From: Nocardia sp. CY41
GTDB taxonomy: Bacteria > Actinomycetota > Actinomycetes > Mycobacteriales > Mycobacteriaceae
DNA: 64,000 bases
Reading direction: 5' to 3'
Assembly: GCF_009829325.1 (NCBI RefSeq)
Contig: NZ_VUOS01000013.1
Location: 124,001-188,000 of the forward strand
Part shown: positions 54,516 through 62,758 of the stretch, piece after piece
Layout of the letters: the number at the start of each line of letters is the position of its first letter
Position numbering within the stretch: the stretch's first letter is position 1
Made by a program: the position numbers and the translations under genes
Notes under the pieces: generated by a model
Seen by the model: only the letters and a program-made list of their open reading frames with translations
Database searches by the model: none
What the model was told of the DNA's origin: nothing

Positions 54516-55549
54516 CGGTTCTCCGATTCCAAAACGGTCACAAGGTTCTGCTGGAGCGCGGGGCCGCTGGTGGCGTGGGCGAGCGCGCGATTCGCCGAGC
54601 CCGCGATGATCGCCTCGGCCGCGAAGCCGATGCGCTCCAGGCCCGCGGCGAACATCGGGTGAGCCGCGAGCGCGCCACCGGACGGATTCACCTTCGTGCC
54701 GTTCGGCAGCCCGATCGCCTCGGCGAGGATCAGCTGCTGATGGCTGAACGGCGCGTGCAGCTCGGCGATGTCGAAGCCGCTGACGTCGCCGCCGGTGACC
54801 GCCTTGGCCGCGGCGGCCGTCGAGGGCGAGACGGTCAGGTCGCGCGCGCCGAGCACGGGAGTGTCGATCCGATGCGCCATGCCGGTGATCCACGCGGGAC
54901 GCTCGCACAGTTCGCGGGCGCGGTCGCCCACGGCGAGCACGACCGCCGCCGCGCCGTCGGTGATCGGCGCGATGTCGTGCGCCCGCAGCGGATCGGCGAC
55001 ATACGGCTGTTCGAGCAGGCTGTCGGCGTCACCGGACGCGCCTGCGGCCACGGCCGCCATGTCCAGCTCGGTCCAGCGGCCCGCGTCGAGACCGGCGCGT
55101 GCCTGCAGGCCCGCGATGGACCAGGCGTCCGGCCACAGCGGCGCGACCACGTACGGGTCCAGCTGCATGGTGAGCACCTGGCGCAGCGTGCCCGCCGAGG
55201 ACTTGCCGAACCCGTACACCAGCGCCGTCTTCGCCTGCCCCGAGCGCAGTTTCACCCACGCCTCGTACAGCGCCCAGGCGGCGTCCATCTCGACGTGCGA
55301 TTCGTTGATCGGCGGCACCGCGCCGATGGCGTCGATCGCCGAGATGAACGAGAAAGCCCGTCCGGCAAGGTAATCGGACGAGCCCGAGCACCAGAAGTCG
55401 ATGTCGGACTTGGTGATGCCGAGCCGGTCGTAGAGCTGCTGGAAGCAGGGCACCAGCATCTCGACACCGTTGGTGGTGCCGAAGGTCTCCGGCACATGCG
55501 GCGCGTGGGCGAAACCCACGACCGCGATGTCGGTGGCGTTGTCAGTCAA
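54512..55549 (-). CDS. ltp4: Ltp4-like thiolase-fold protein
   Basis: A 345-residue thiolase-like protein (Rv3522 type): IAVVGFAHAPHVPETFGTTNGVEML, FWCSGSSDYLAGRAFSFISAIDAIGA, APITDGAAAVVLAVGDRA and KVNPSGGALAAHPMFAAGLERIGFAA. The start is TTG 55549, seven bases after GAGAGG; no ATG or GTG fits the N-terminus. It is 12 bases downstream of the DUF35 gene. Probably forms a heteromer with Ltp3 and the DUF35 protein. Confidence 0.87.
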   Translation of the reverse strand: MTDNATDIAVVGFAHAPHVPETFGTTNGVEMLVPCFQQLYDRLGITKSDIDFWCSGSSDYLAGRAFSFISAIDAIGAVPPINESHVEMDAAWALYEAWVKLRSGQAKTALVYGFGKSSAGTLRQVLTMQLDPYVVAPLWPDAWSIAGLQARAGLDAGRWTELDMAAVAAGASGDADSLLEQPYVADPLRAHDIAPITDGAAAVVLAVGDRARELCERPAWITGMAHRIDTPVLGARDLTVSPSTAAAAKAVTGGDVSGFDIAELHAPFSHQQLILAEAIGLPNGTKVNPSGGALAAHPMFAAGLERIGFAAEAIIAGSANRALAHATSGPALQQNLVTVLESENR

Positions 55550-55561
55550 CGTGCGCCTCTC

Positions 55562-56581
55562 TCAGAGGTGGTGCTTATAGGTCTCGTAGTCGGCGTCCGG
55601 CTCGCCGGAGGGGCGGAAGTGGTCCACATTCTCCAGGCCGTAGCCCCACTCCTCGCGCGGCTTCCACACCGCCTCCACCCGCATGCCCATGCGCACTTCG
55701 CTCGCGTCGCATCCGAGCACCAGGTGCAGCACCGGGATGTCCGCGCCGTCCAGCAGCACGTAGGCCGCGACGTACGGCGGCTTGATCCGCTGGCCGAGGA
55801 ACGGCACGTTGACGATGCAGAAGGTGGTCACGGTGCCGCGATCGGACAGTTCGATGAACTCGTCGGTCGGCCTGCCATCGGTCGGGTTCGCGCCGCGCGG
55901 CGGGAAGTACACCTTGCCTGCGGCGTCGGTGCGCGCGCCGATCAGCTTGCCTTCGGCGAGTCCGCGCAGGTAGACGGTCTCCTGCGGCGAGGCGGTGTGC
56001 TTGTAGGACAGATCGACCGGCGTGATGAGCATGGTGACCGGGTCGGCCGCGGCGGACTCGACGGGTCCGGCGGACTTCTCGCCCGGCTCGAAGCAGAGGA
56101 TGTCGCGAATGCTGCCCTCGGTCTGTTCGGCCCAGCGGGCGGTCACCCGCAAGCCTGTCCGGATGTCCTCGGGCGCGGCGACGTCGACGGCGTGCAGCAG
56201 CGTGGTGTCCGCGCCGTCCAGCCGGATCAGCGCCCAGGCGAACGGGCGGTCGAACGGCTGGCCGGGCAGCGGCTCGCGCACCCAGGTCCACGACTCGACG
56301 GTGCCGGTATCGGCGACGTCGACGAATTCGGTCAGCGGTTCGGCGGTGATCGGATCGTATTCCGGCGGCGGCACGATCACCCGGCCGTCCGAGCCGCGCA
56401 CGCCGACGATCTTGTGGTCGCGCAATCCGGTCAGGAAGGTTCCGATGGTGGAGCCGACGGAGCGGGTGTAATCGAAACGCACCCGCAGGGGCGCGCTGAG
56501 TACCTCGGGCACGGCGTCGGTGTTCAATGCCGTGCCGCTACCACCAGCGATTGCCGTGGATGCAGTATTCCCCTGAGTCAC
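55562..56581 (-). CDS. Tandem DUF35/OB-fold protein (Rv3521-like)
   Basis: A 339-residue protein with the DUF35 module duplicated. Module 1 (about 95-165): TEFVDVADTGTVESWTW ... RLDGADTTLLHAVDV ... GLRVTARW. Module 2 (about 240-325): DEFIELSDRGTVTTFCI ... LLDGADIPVLHLVLG ... GMRVEAVWK. A DUF35 partner supports Ltp2-type aldolases in the ChsH2/Ltp2 system. GTG 56581 follows GATATC without a ribosome-binding site; a KstR site lies 9 bases upstream, so the message may be leaderless or nearly so. Confidence 0.85.
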   Translation of the reverse strand: MTQGNTASTAIAGGSGTALNTDAVPEVLSAPLRVRFDYTRSVGSTIGTFLTGLRDHKIVGVRGSDGRVIVPPPEYDPITAEPLTEFVDVADTGTVESWTWVREPLPGQPFDRPFAWALIRLDGADTTLLHAVDVAAPEDIRTGLRVTARWAEQTEGSIRDILCFEPGEKSAGPVESAAADPVTMLITPVDLSYKHTASPQETVYLRGLAEGKLIGARTDAAGKVYFPPRGANPTDGRPTDEFIELSDRGTVTTFCIVNVPFLGQRIKPPYVAAYVLLDGADIPVLHLVLGCDASEVRMGMRVEAVWKPREEWGYGLENVDHFRPSGEPDADYETYKHHL

Positions 56582-56590
56582 GATATCGAG

Positions 56591-56604
56591 TAGAACAGGT
56601 TCTA
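56591..56604. promoter_or_regulatory. KstR-type operator between the DUF35 and Rv3520c-like genes
   Basis: TAGAACAGGTTCTA is a full match and a near-perfect palindrome; it can serve both divergent genes. Confidence 0.85.
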
Positions 56605-56642
56605 ACTCTGGTGGCAAGCAGTTGATCGGAAAGGGGTCCGGC

Positions 56643-57680
56643 GTGAAGTTCGGATTGCAACTCGGGTACTGGATGGCCCAGCCGCCCGCGAACGCGGGGG
56701 AGCTGGTGGTGGCGGCCGAGGAAGCCGGGTTCGACGCCGTCTTCGCCGCCGAGTCGTGGGGGTCGGACGCCTTCGGCCCGCTCACCTGGTGGGGCTCGGC
56801 CACGCGGCGGGTGCGCCTTGGCACCTCGGTGGTGCAGATGTCGGCGCGAACGCCCGCCGCGACCGCCATGCACGCGCTCACCCTCGACCATCTCAGCGGC
56901 GGTCGCGCCATCCTCGGCCTGGGCGTCTCGGGTCCGCAGGTGGTGGAGGGCTGGTACGGCCAACCCTTCGCCAAGCCGTTGCAGCGCACCCGCGAGTATG
57001 TCGGGATCGTGCGCCAGGTGCTGGCCCGGCAGGCGCCCGTCACCAGCGACGGCCCGCACTACCCGCTGCCCTACACCGGGCCGGGCTCGCTCGGGCTCGG
57101 TAAGCCGCTGAAGCCGATCGTGCATCCGCTACGTGCGGATTTGCCGATCTGGCTGGGTGCGGAGGGGCCGAAGAATGTGGCGCTCACCGCCGAGATCGCC
57201 GACGGCTGGCTGGCCATCTACTACGCGCCCCGGCTGGCCGGAATGTACGACGAGTGGCTCGACGAGGGCTTCGCGCGGGCGGGCGCGCGGCGCAGCCGGG
57301 ACGACTTCGAGATCGCCGCGAGTTGCCAGGTGGTGATCACCGACGATCCGGCGAGCGAGCTGGAGCGGATGCGCTGGATCATGGCGCTCTACATCGGCGG
57401 CATGGGCGCCCCGGAACTGAATTTCCACGCTCAGGTGTACCGGCGGATGGGCTACGACCGGGAGGTCGACGAGATCGGCAAGTTGTTCCAGTCGGGCAAG
57501 AAGGCGGAGGCCGCCGCGGCGGTGCCGGACGAGCTGATTCTGGACACCGCGATCATCGGCGACGAGGAGCACGTCCGCAAACAGCTGCGGGTGTGGGAGG
57601 CCGCCGGCGTCACCATGATGCTGGTGTCGGTTCCCGATGTCGCGCAATTGCATCGGCTCGCACCCCTTGTCGAAGAGTAG
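56643..57680 (+). CDS. LLM-class F420-dependent oxidoreductase (Rv3520c-like)
   Basis: A 345-residue luciferase-like oxidoreductase: FGLQLGYWMAQPPANAGELVVAAEEAGFDAVFAAESWGSDAFG, TLDHLSGGRAILGLGVSGPQVVEGWYGQPF and PIWLGAEGPKNVALTAEIADGW. Coenzyme F420 is the likely cofactor (family knowledge). GTG 56643 has GGAAAGGGG upstream. In mycobacteria the same gene adjoins the DUF35/ltp genes under KstR. Confidence 0.9.
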   Translation: MKFGLQLGYWMAQPPANAGELVVAAEEAGFDAVFAAESWGSDAFGPLTWWGSATRRVRLGTSVVQMSARTPAATAMHALTLDHLSGGRAILGLGVSGPQVVEGWYGQPFAKPLQRTREYVGIVRQVLARQAPVTSDGPHYPLPYTGPGSLGLGKPLKPIVHPLRADLPIWLGAEGPKNVALTAEIADGWLAIYYAPRLAGMYDEWLDEGFARAGARRSRDDFEIAASCQVVITDDPASELERMRWIMALYIGGMGAPELNFHAQVYRRMGYDREVDEIGKLFQSGKKAEAAAAVPDELILDTAIIGDEEHVRKQLRVWEAAGVTMMLVSVPDVAQLHRLAPLVEE

Positions 57681-57691
57681 AACACGTTCTA
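57678..57691. promoter_or_regulatory. KstR-type operator before the acyl-CoA synthetase
   Basis: TAGAACACGTTCTA is a perfect palindrome and full KstR match, overlapping the stop codon of the previous gene; TAGATT (57690-57695) is a probable -10 element. Confidence 0.85.
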
Positions 57692-57702
57692 GATTCATTG
57701 GG

Positions 57703-59301
57703 GTGACTGCCTCACCCGCCCCGTCGGCTCCGCCTCCTCACCAGCCCCCTGCGCAGGAGCCAGTGCAAATTCTCGGTCTGTGGAACATCGCCGAAGCCGA
57801 ACCCGATCGGATCGCGATGGTCGATCCCTGGGGCCAGGAGGTGACGTATCGCGAATTGGCGACGCTGGCCAATCGTTACGCCACCGGCCTGCGCGGGCTC
57901 GGCCTGAACACCGGTGACGTGCTGGTGAGCATGGTGCACAACTGTGTGGAGGCCATCGCGGCGTATTTCGCGGCCTACCAGTCGGGGTTGTACATCGTCG
58001 CGGTGAACTGGCATCTCACCGGTCCGGAGGTCGCCTACATCCTGGCCGACAGCGAGGCGAAGGCGTTCATCGCCAGCGATCGTTTCGCCGCCGCCGCCAA
58101 GGCCGCCGCCGACGAGGCCGGGCTGCCCGCGGCGGCGCGCTTCGCGGTGGGTGAGATCGAAGGCTTCAAGTCGGTGGCCTGGCTCGGCGCGGCCGACACC
58201 GGCCGTCCGTCCGACCGCAGCACCGGCGCGCCCATGCTGTACACCTCCGGAACCACCGGACGGCCCAAGGGCGTGCGGCGGCCGCTCACCGGCGCGGACC
58301 CCGACGTCGTCCCACCGCACACCACCGCGTTCTTCGGCCTGTTCGAGCTCGCGCCCTACGACGACCACGTGCACATCTGCGGCTCGCCGCTGTACCACAC
58401 GGCGGTGCTGAACTTCGCGACCATCTCGATCCAGCTGGGCCACAAGCTCGTGCTGATGGACCGCTGGGACGCCGAGGACATGCTGCGGCTGATCGACAAG
58501 CACCGCGTGACGCACAGCCACATGGTGCCCACCCAGTTCCACCGCCTGCTCGCCCTGCCGGAGGAGGTGCGCGCCAAGTACGACGTGTCCTCGCTGCGCA
58601 GCATGGTGCACGGCGCCGCGCCCTGCCCGCAGGAGACGAAGCGGCGGATGCTCGAGTGGTGGGGCCCGACGGTCACCGAGTACTACGCGGCCACCGAGGG
58701 CGGCGGCACGGTGATCAACGGCACCGAGTGGCTGCGGAAACCGGGCTCGGTCGGCAAGGCGTGGCCGTGGTCGGTGATCAAGGTGCTCAGCGAGGAAGAC
58801 GGGTCCGAGGTGCCGGTCGGCGAACCCGGCCTGGTCTACATGCGCATGGGTGCCTCGAGTTTCGAATACCACCACGACAAGGCCAAGACCGATGACTCGC
58901 GCGTCGGTGACCTGTTCACCGTCGGCGACATCGGCCACCTCGACGAGGACGGCTACCTCTACCTGCACGACCGTCGTTCGGACCTGATCCTGTCCGGCGG
59001 GGTGAACATCTACCCGGCGGAGGTCGAGAACGTCCTGATCACCCATCCGAAGGTCGCCGACGTGGCGGTCTTCGGCATCCCGCATCCGGATTGGGGTCAG
59101 GAAGTGAAGGCCGTCGTGCAGCCCGCCGACGGGATCGACGGCGATGACGCGCTCACCGAGGAACTGCTCGCGTTCGCCGCCACGCAATTGGCGAAGTACA
59201 AGATGCCCAAGTCGATCGACTATCTACCCGAACTGCCGCGCGATCCCAACGGCAAGCTCTACAAGCGCAAACTGCGCGAGCGGTACATCCCCGCCTCCTG
59301 A
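57703..59301 (+). CDS. Acyl-CoA synthetase (FadD family)
   Basis: A 532-residue AMP-forming acyl-CoA synthetase: YTSGTTGRPKGVRRPLTG (ATP loop), TEYYAATEGGGTVINGTEW, GDIGHLDEDGYLYLHDRRSDLILSGGVNIYPAEVE, and the Lys in DPNGKLYKRKLRERYIP. KstR-type control implies a sterol side-chain or ring acid substrate; which FadD it corresponds to is unclear. GTG 57703 lies 7 bases after TAGATT, so translation is probably leaderless. Confidence 0.88.
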   Translation: MTASPAPSAPPPHQPPAQEPVQILGLWNIAEAEPDRIAMVDPWGQEVTYRELATLANRYATGLRGLGLNTGDVLVSMVHNCVEAIAAYFAAYQSGLYIVAVNWHLTGPEVAYILADSEAKAFIASDRFAAAAKAAADEAGLPAAARFAVGEIEGFKSVAWLGAADTGRPSDRSTGAPMLYTSGTTGRPKGVRRPLTGADPDVVPPHTTAFFGLFELAPYDDHVHICGSPLYHTAVLNFATISIQLGHKLVLMDRWDAEDMLRLIDKHRVTHSHMVPTQFHRLLALPEEVRAKYDVSSLRSMVHGAAPCPQETKRRMLEWWGPTVTEYYAATEGGGTVINGTEWLRKPGSVGKAWPWSVIKVLSEEDGSEVPVGEPGLVYMRMGASSFEYHHDKAKTDDSRVGDLFTVGDIGHLDEDGYLYLHDRRSDLILSGGVNIYPAEVENVLITHPKVADVAVFGIPHPDWGQEVKAVVQPADGIDGDDALTEELLAFAATQLAKYKMPKSIDYLPELPRDPNGKLYKRKLRERYIPAS

Positions 59302-59419
59302 GCCACGCCGCCGGACGGACGGCGTCGGGCACTACCCGGCCCACGTCCAGCGGACGGTAGGCGCGCGCCGCGCAGCCGGGCCGCTGGGGCTGTGACCCGG
59401 CCGCGCGACGACGCCGAAA

Positions 59420-59460
59420 GCGAATGCGCCCTTCACGAATACCGTGAAGGGCGCATTCGC
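59420..59460. terminator. 18-bp perfect hairpin after the acyl-CoA synthetase
   Basis: Arms 59420-59437 and 59443-59460 pair completely around AATAC, 120 bases downstream of the stop codon. Confidence 0.8.
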
Positions 59461-59714
59461 GCGTCCCTGCGAGGGGATCGGCGAGCGGCTGTCACCGCCG
59501 AAGTCGAGTATTTCGAGTGGTGGTGTAGCTACGACCGCAAAGCCACACACTTCCTCGCGTTCCTCATCCTCGCCGCGGCGCTGACCTGCCTCGAGAATCT
59601 GACGAAATGCGCCACATGAGACGTGGTCTCAGGAGCGCACCCTTAGTCGGGCTACGTACCGGTGCCCCGAGATCGCACTCTGGGGGCTTCCGTCGTCTCG
59701 ATTCCGCTCCGGGC
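59461..59714. other. Left border of the AT-richer island, no gene seen
   Basis: No supported gene. TGAGAC and GTCTCA (59617-59631) form a small inverted repeat. The leftward genes of the island end just to the right. Confidence 0.5.
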
Positions 59715-59921
59715 TCACTCGTCCGGCGTGTACTCGGCGTACCGCTCCGACGTGGGGAAGGTGGCTGCTGCCAACTCCCGCGCAGCTTGGATCAGTGCGG
59801 CTATCGCCCGGTGCTCCGGACCGAGGTACCGGCCCGCTTCCTCTGTGATTTGTTGGAGCTGATCTCTCAGCCGCACCGAAGTTTCCTTGTCGAGTGCGCC
59901 GGGGGGTTCCGTGGTAGACAT
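59715..59921 (-). CDS. Small hypothetical protein (68 residues)
   Basis: Begins MSTTEPPGALDKETSVRLRD and continues as two amphipathic helices (QLQQITEEAGRYLG, IAALIQAARELAAATF). ATG 59921 follows AGAGGAG. No family recognised. Last gene of the leftward run in the island. Confidence 0.6.
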   Translation of the reverse strand: MSTTEPPGALDKETSVRLRDQLQQITEEAGRYLGPEHRAIAALIQAARELAAATFPTSERYAEYTPDE

Positions 59922-59934
59922 ACCGCTCCTCTGG

Positions 59935-60366
59935 TCAGAACCGGTTAGGGCATTTGGAGGCCGGTACCTCCACCGTGCCGGATGCGTTGTTGTAGGTGAA
60001 CTGGTGCCCCTGAATCTTGCCGCGTATACCGACGCTGACACGCCACTTGCCGGCGTAGCACGCGGCCGACACCGTGTAGGAGTGTCCACCGCCCCGGAAC
60101 GGTGGCGGGATGGTCGAATCGGTTCGGGTCGAGACCACCTCCCACCGACCGCCCTCCTCGTGCTGCAACGCCAAGACGACTATGTGTTCGTCCGGCGGGA
60201 TATCACACGCGGCAATACCGTCGCCCGTGATCTGGGGCGGTAGCACTGTCGGCACCGAGTGCGTGAACTCGAAATCACAACTGCGAGCAGCGTGGGCCGT
60301 GCCGGTAACCGCTGGACTCATGCCGATCAGCACGGCCGCAGCGATCAGCCCAGTAATGGTTTTCAA
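59935..60366 (-). CDS. Secreted hypothetical protein
   Basis: A 143-residue protein with a clear signal peptide (TITGLIAAAVLIGMSPAVTGTAHA, about 3-26) and a mature part with four Cys residues (two likely disulphides) and many beta-strand-like segments. TTG 60366 has a GGGGGG run upstream. Not recognised. Located 13 bases before the 68-residue gene, so an operon. Confidence 0.65.
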   Translation of the reverse strand: MKTITGLIAAAVLIGMSPAVTGTAHAARSCDFEFTHSVPTVLPPQITGDGIAACDIPPDEHIVVLALQHEEGGRWEVVSTRTDSTIPPPFRGGGHSYTVSAACYAGKWRVSVGIRGKIQGHQFTYNNASGTVEVPASKCPNRF

Positions 60367-60511
60367 CGGTTATCCCCCCACTTCGATGTCAAACCGGACA
60401 TAACTCGCTCCAAAAGATCGGGCGTTGGAGGTTCCCACTTGTCAAAGCTGGAGAGAACAAACAGACCAATTTCATACCGGGATCGCGTTTCGCAAGATCC
60501 TCGCCGGTCAT
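60367..60511. other. Uncertain coding remnant between small genes
   Basis: A leftward frame ending FVLSSFDKWEPPTPDLLERV looks coding and stops at TTGA overlapping the next start, but has no start codon in frame; another frame starts MTGEDLAKRDPGMK at 60508 and diverges. It may be a frameshifted small gene. Confidence 0.35.
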
Positions 60512-60646
60512 CTACATACCGCCCTGCTGACGCGTCTCTTCGCGTTCGATCCGTTTCCCGATCTTCTCTTCCGGTATCCGCTGAGGCCAGAACACCACAG
60601 CGAAGAACGCGACCAGCGGGACAGCGAACGCCACGAACAACCCCAT
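60512..60646 (-). CDS. 44-residue membrane microprotein
   Basis: Begins MGLFVAFAVPLVAFFAVVFW (one membrane helix) and ends with a charged tail (IPEEKIGKRIEREETRQQGG). ATG 60646 overlaps the stop of the upstream small gene (TGATG). Single-pass, N-terminus short, C-terminus probably cytoplasmic. Its function is unknown; the coupling and the position beside a secreted protein suggest it is really expressed. Confidence 0.55.
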   Translation of the reverse strand: MGLFVAFAVPLVAFFAVVFWPQRIPEEKIGKRIEREETRQQGGM

Positions 60647-60858
60647 CACGCGGGCTCCACATCGTCGTCCACCGGATCGAGTCGCTCCGCTTCACCAGGG
60701 CCGAACGCCCGAGCGCCGTTACACGACTGCCGGGGGTGGTGGAACTCGATATATACCCCCGGCTCTGCGTCGTCGGCGCCATCCCACCGTTCGAACACAC
60801 CACCAGGGAACGGGTAAAGCCTTGTGCCTCTGCGTTGTTGATCTCCGTCTGCAGTCAT
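60646..60858 (-). CDS. Small hypothetical protein (70 residues)
   Basis: Begins MTADGDQQRRGTRLYPFPGG, then VFERWDGADDAEPGVYIEFHHP and an acidic C-terminus. ATG 60858 follows AGGGG at suitable spacing; a longer frame continues upstream without a good start. No family recognised. First clear gene of the leftward run. Confidence 0.55.
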   Translation of the reverse strand: MTADGDQQRRGTRLYPFPGGVFERWDGADDAEPGVYIEFHHPRQSCNGARAFGPGEAERLDPVDDDVEPA

Positions 60859-60975
60859 CTCAACCCCTGTAGTAGGCCAGTGGTAGGCACCCCGTGACCG
60901 GTTCACGGCACATGTCACGGGGGCCGACTCCGACGGTACGAATCGTCTACCGCGCCGGTCCACAATCGTGCTCAA

Positions 60976-60985
60976 TCGTGCACGA
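60976..60985. promoter_or_regulatory. Palindrome TCGTGCACGA, site 1
   Basis: Perfect 10-bp palindrome in the divergent region, preceded by a further half-like CAATCGTGC at 60963. Likely regulator operator. Confidence 0.55.
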
Positions 60986-61047
60986 GTCTAAGATTTCCAG
61001 TGCTTACGTGGTATCTCTGAGTCAAAATCGGTTCTGTATGTGCAATC

Positions 61048-61057
61048 TCGTGCACGA
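61048..61057. promoter_or_regulatory. Palindrome TCGTGCACGA, site 2
   Basis: Identical to site 1, 72 bases away and 21 bases upstream of the rightward ATG 61078. Candidate site for the Scr1-type regulator at 61894-62736. Confidence 0.6.
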
Positions 61058-61077
61058 CATGATCTGGAGGTACACAG

Positions 61078-61407
61078 ATGCCGTTACGTTTCCTAGGCAA
61101 AGGCGGAAGCACCAACAACGGGTGCCCTACCTTGCTGGCGAACGACCCCTGCGGGTACGTCGTCCAAGCATGGAAAACGGACCGGGCCGATACAGTCGAG
61201 TTGCCACACCTGCTACTCGGGTTCTTGGAACCGGATACGTTCATCGGTGCGACGTTGACCGACACCGGCCGGGGAACATTCCGGCTCACCGGTCGGCCGG
61301 TCACTGAACCGGACCTACTCGCACAGCTCGACATCGCGGACGGCGAAACCGCTATCGAGGTTCCGAAGCTGGAAAGGACGTTCTACGGTGCTGCTAGTGC
61401 CCGATGA
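61078..61407 (+). CDS. Hypothetical protein of the DUF6879/Scr1 cluster
   Basis: A 109-residue protein: PLRFLGKGGSTNNGCPTLLA, PCGYVVQAWKTD and HLLLGFLEPDTFIGATLTDTG, mostly beta-rich. ATG 61078 has GGAGG eight bases upstream. Similar small proteins precede DUF6879 genes in actinobacterial genomes (recollection, not checked). Overlaps the next gene by 20 bases. Confidence 0.7.
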   Translation: MPLRFLGKGGSTNNGCPTLLANDPCGYVVQAWKTDRADTVELPHLLLGFLEPDTFIGATLTDTGRGTFRLTGRPVTEPDLLAQLDIADGETAIEVPKLERTFYGAASAR

Positions 61408-61897
61408 AGGGTTCCCGGACCTACTCCGGACCTGCAAGCGGGAAGCGTTTCATCTCGAAGTGCTCGACACCTACGCCGAACCGAACGAGCATGAACCGTT
61501 CCGGCGATTCCTGGCAGACGAGCCGGATGACTACGCATGGTTCCAGCCGTGGACCGAGCTGATACAGGAGACGACCAGCCGGGGTGTAGCGGTCACACGG
61601 GTACGAATCGTCACCGAACCGCACACCGACTACACCCGGTTCGCGCTTGCCGTGGCAGCGCTCAATGTACGGGCAGGCGAAGACATTCGATATCTGCCCC
61701 GGCAGCATGCCGGGGAAGTCCCTTCGGATGACTACTGGCTACTTGATGACGAAACAGTGGTCTTCTCAGCGTTCGGGGAGTCCGGAGGTTGGTCCGGTGC
61801 GGCAACTACCGACCCGCACATTGCCGCGTACTGTCGCGGGCTCCGAGCCCGGTTCTGGCCTCTCGCCACTCCGTTTCCGGATTACGTCACACAGTGA
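61388..61897 (+). CDS. DUF6879 family protein
   Basis: A 169-residue protein: FPDLLRTCKREAFHLEVLDTY, RFLADEPDDYAWFQPWTELI, GVAVTRVRIVTEPHTDYTRF and DYWLLDDETVVFSAF are the usual segments of this family. GTG 61388 follows GGAAAGGA. It is regularly found beside DUF5753 (Scr1) regulators, as here with a four-base overlap. A role as partner in a toxin-antitoxin-like or developmental switch is suspected from such pairs. Confidence 0.8.
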   Translation: MLLVPDEGFPDLLRTCKREAFHLEVLDTYAEPNEHEPFRRFLADEPDDYAWFQPWTELIQETTSRGVAVTRVRIVTEPHTDYTRFALAVAALNVRAGEDIRYLPRQHAGEVPSDDYWLLDDETVVFSAFGESGGWSGAATTDPHIAAYCRGLRARFWPLATPFPDYVTQ

Positions 61898-62736
61898 CCG
61901 GTTCAGTTGACCAGCAGCGCGAATATCTCGGGGCGCAACTCCGAGGTATTCGCGTTGCCGCTGGGTTGTCCGGTGCGGAGTTGGCACGCCGTAGCGGATG
62001 GGACCCAAGCAAGGTCTCAAAGATCGAATACGGCCGGATACGCCCGTCTCTAGAGGACATCTCGGTGTACTGCCGACACTGCAACGCGGGTGACCAACTA
62101 GCAGACCTCCACGCGGCGCGGCAGAACATCGATACCGCGTACCTCGAGTGGCGGAAGATTCTCGGTACCGGAACCAAGCGCAGACAGCAAGCGTCGATCA
62201 AGTGGGAATCCGAAGCTCGGATCATCCGATCGTTTGAACCGGTCTTGATTCCCGGTCTTCTACAGACCGCCGACTACGCGGCGGGCATCCTGCGGAAGGT
62301 AATCGAGTTCCAGCAGATTCCGAACGATCTGGACGCGGGTGTATCCAAGCGGATGCAGCGGCAACAAGTCTTGTATCAGCGGGATCACTTGTTCCACTTC
62401 GTCCTTGGTGAACAAGCGTTGTACACCACCGTTGGCGACGATCAGACGATGATCGGCCAGCTCGACCGGCTCTTAGCTGTCCAAGGTATGCCACGTGTGA
62501 CGCTCGGTATCGTGCCGATGCTGGCACCGTTCGAGACGGCTACCACGTCGTTTCTGATGTTCGATTCGAGCCGTGTCCTGGTCGAGAACATCACAGCAGA
62601 GCTGTCGATCACTCAGCCGCGAGAGATCGCGGTGTATCACCGGACGTTCGATGTCCTGGCCGGTCAATCCGTGACCGGTGACGCTGCACGGGAGCTGATC
62701 CGCAAGGCGCTGGACGCCCGTACGCCCCGACCGTGA
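61894..62736 (+). CDS. Scr1-family (DUF5753) HTH regulator
   Basis: A 280-residue regulator: XRE helix-turn-helix at about 11-65 (AQLRGIRVAAGLSGAELARRSGWDPSKVSKIE) and a DUF5753 effector domain (IRSFEPVLIPGLLQTADYAAGI, HFVLGEQALYTTVGDDQTMIGQLDRLLAV, IAVYHRTFDVLAGQSV). Such proteins are antitoxin-like regulators. GTG 61894 overlaps the DUF6879 stop. The palindromes at 60976 and 61048 may be its operators. Confidence 0.85.
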   Translation: MTGSVDQQREYLGAQLRGIRVAAGLSGAELARRSGWDPSKVSKIEYGRIRPSLEDISVYCRHCNAGDQLADLHAARQNIDTAYLEWRKILGTGTKRRQQASIKWESEARIIRSFEPVLIPGLLQTADYAAGILRKVIEFQQIPNDLDAGVSKRMQRQQVLYQRDHLFHFVLGEQALYTTVGDDQTMIGQLDRLLAVQGMPRVTLGIVPMLAPFETATTSFLMFDSSRVLVENITAELSITQPREIAVYHRTFDVLAGQSVTGDAARELIRKALDARTPRP

Positions 62737-62758
62737 CCGTGCAGGGGGTATTCGCTGG

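Noticed and set aside
60363..60803. Leftward 146-codon frame across the microprotein
   Set aside because: Upper two-thirds are antiphase to the 70- and 44-residue genes. The lower third looks coding but lacks a start, so it is listed only as an uncertain remnant.
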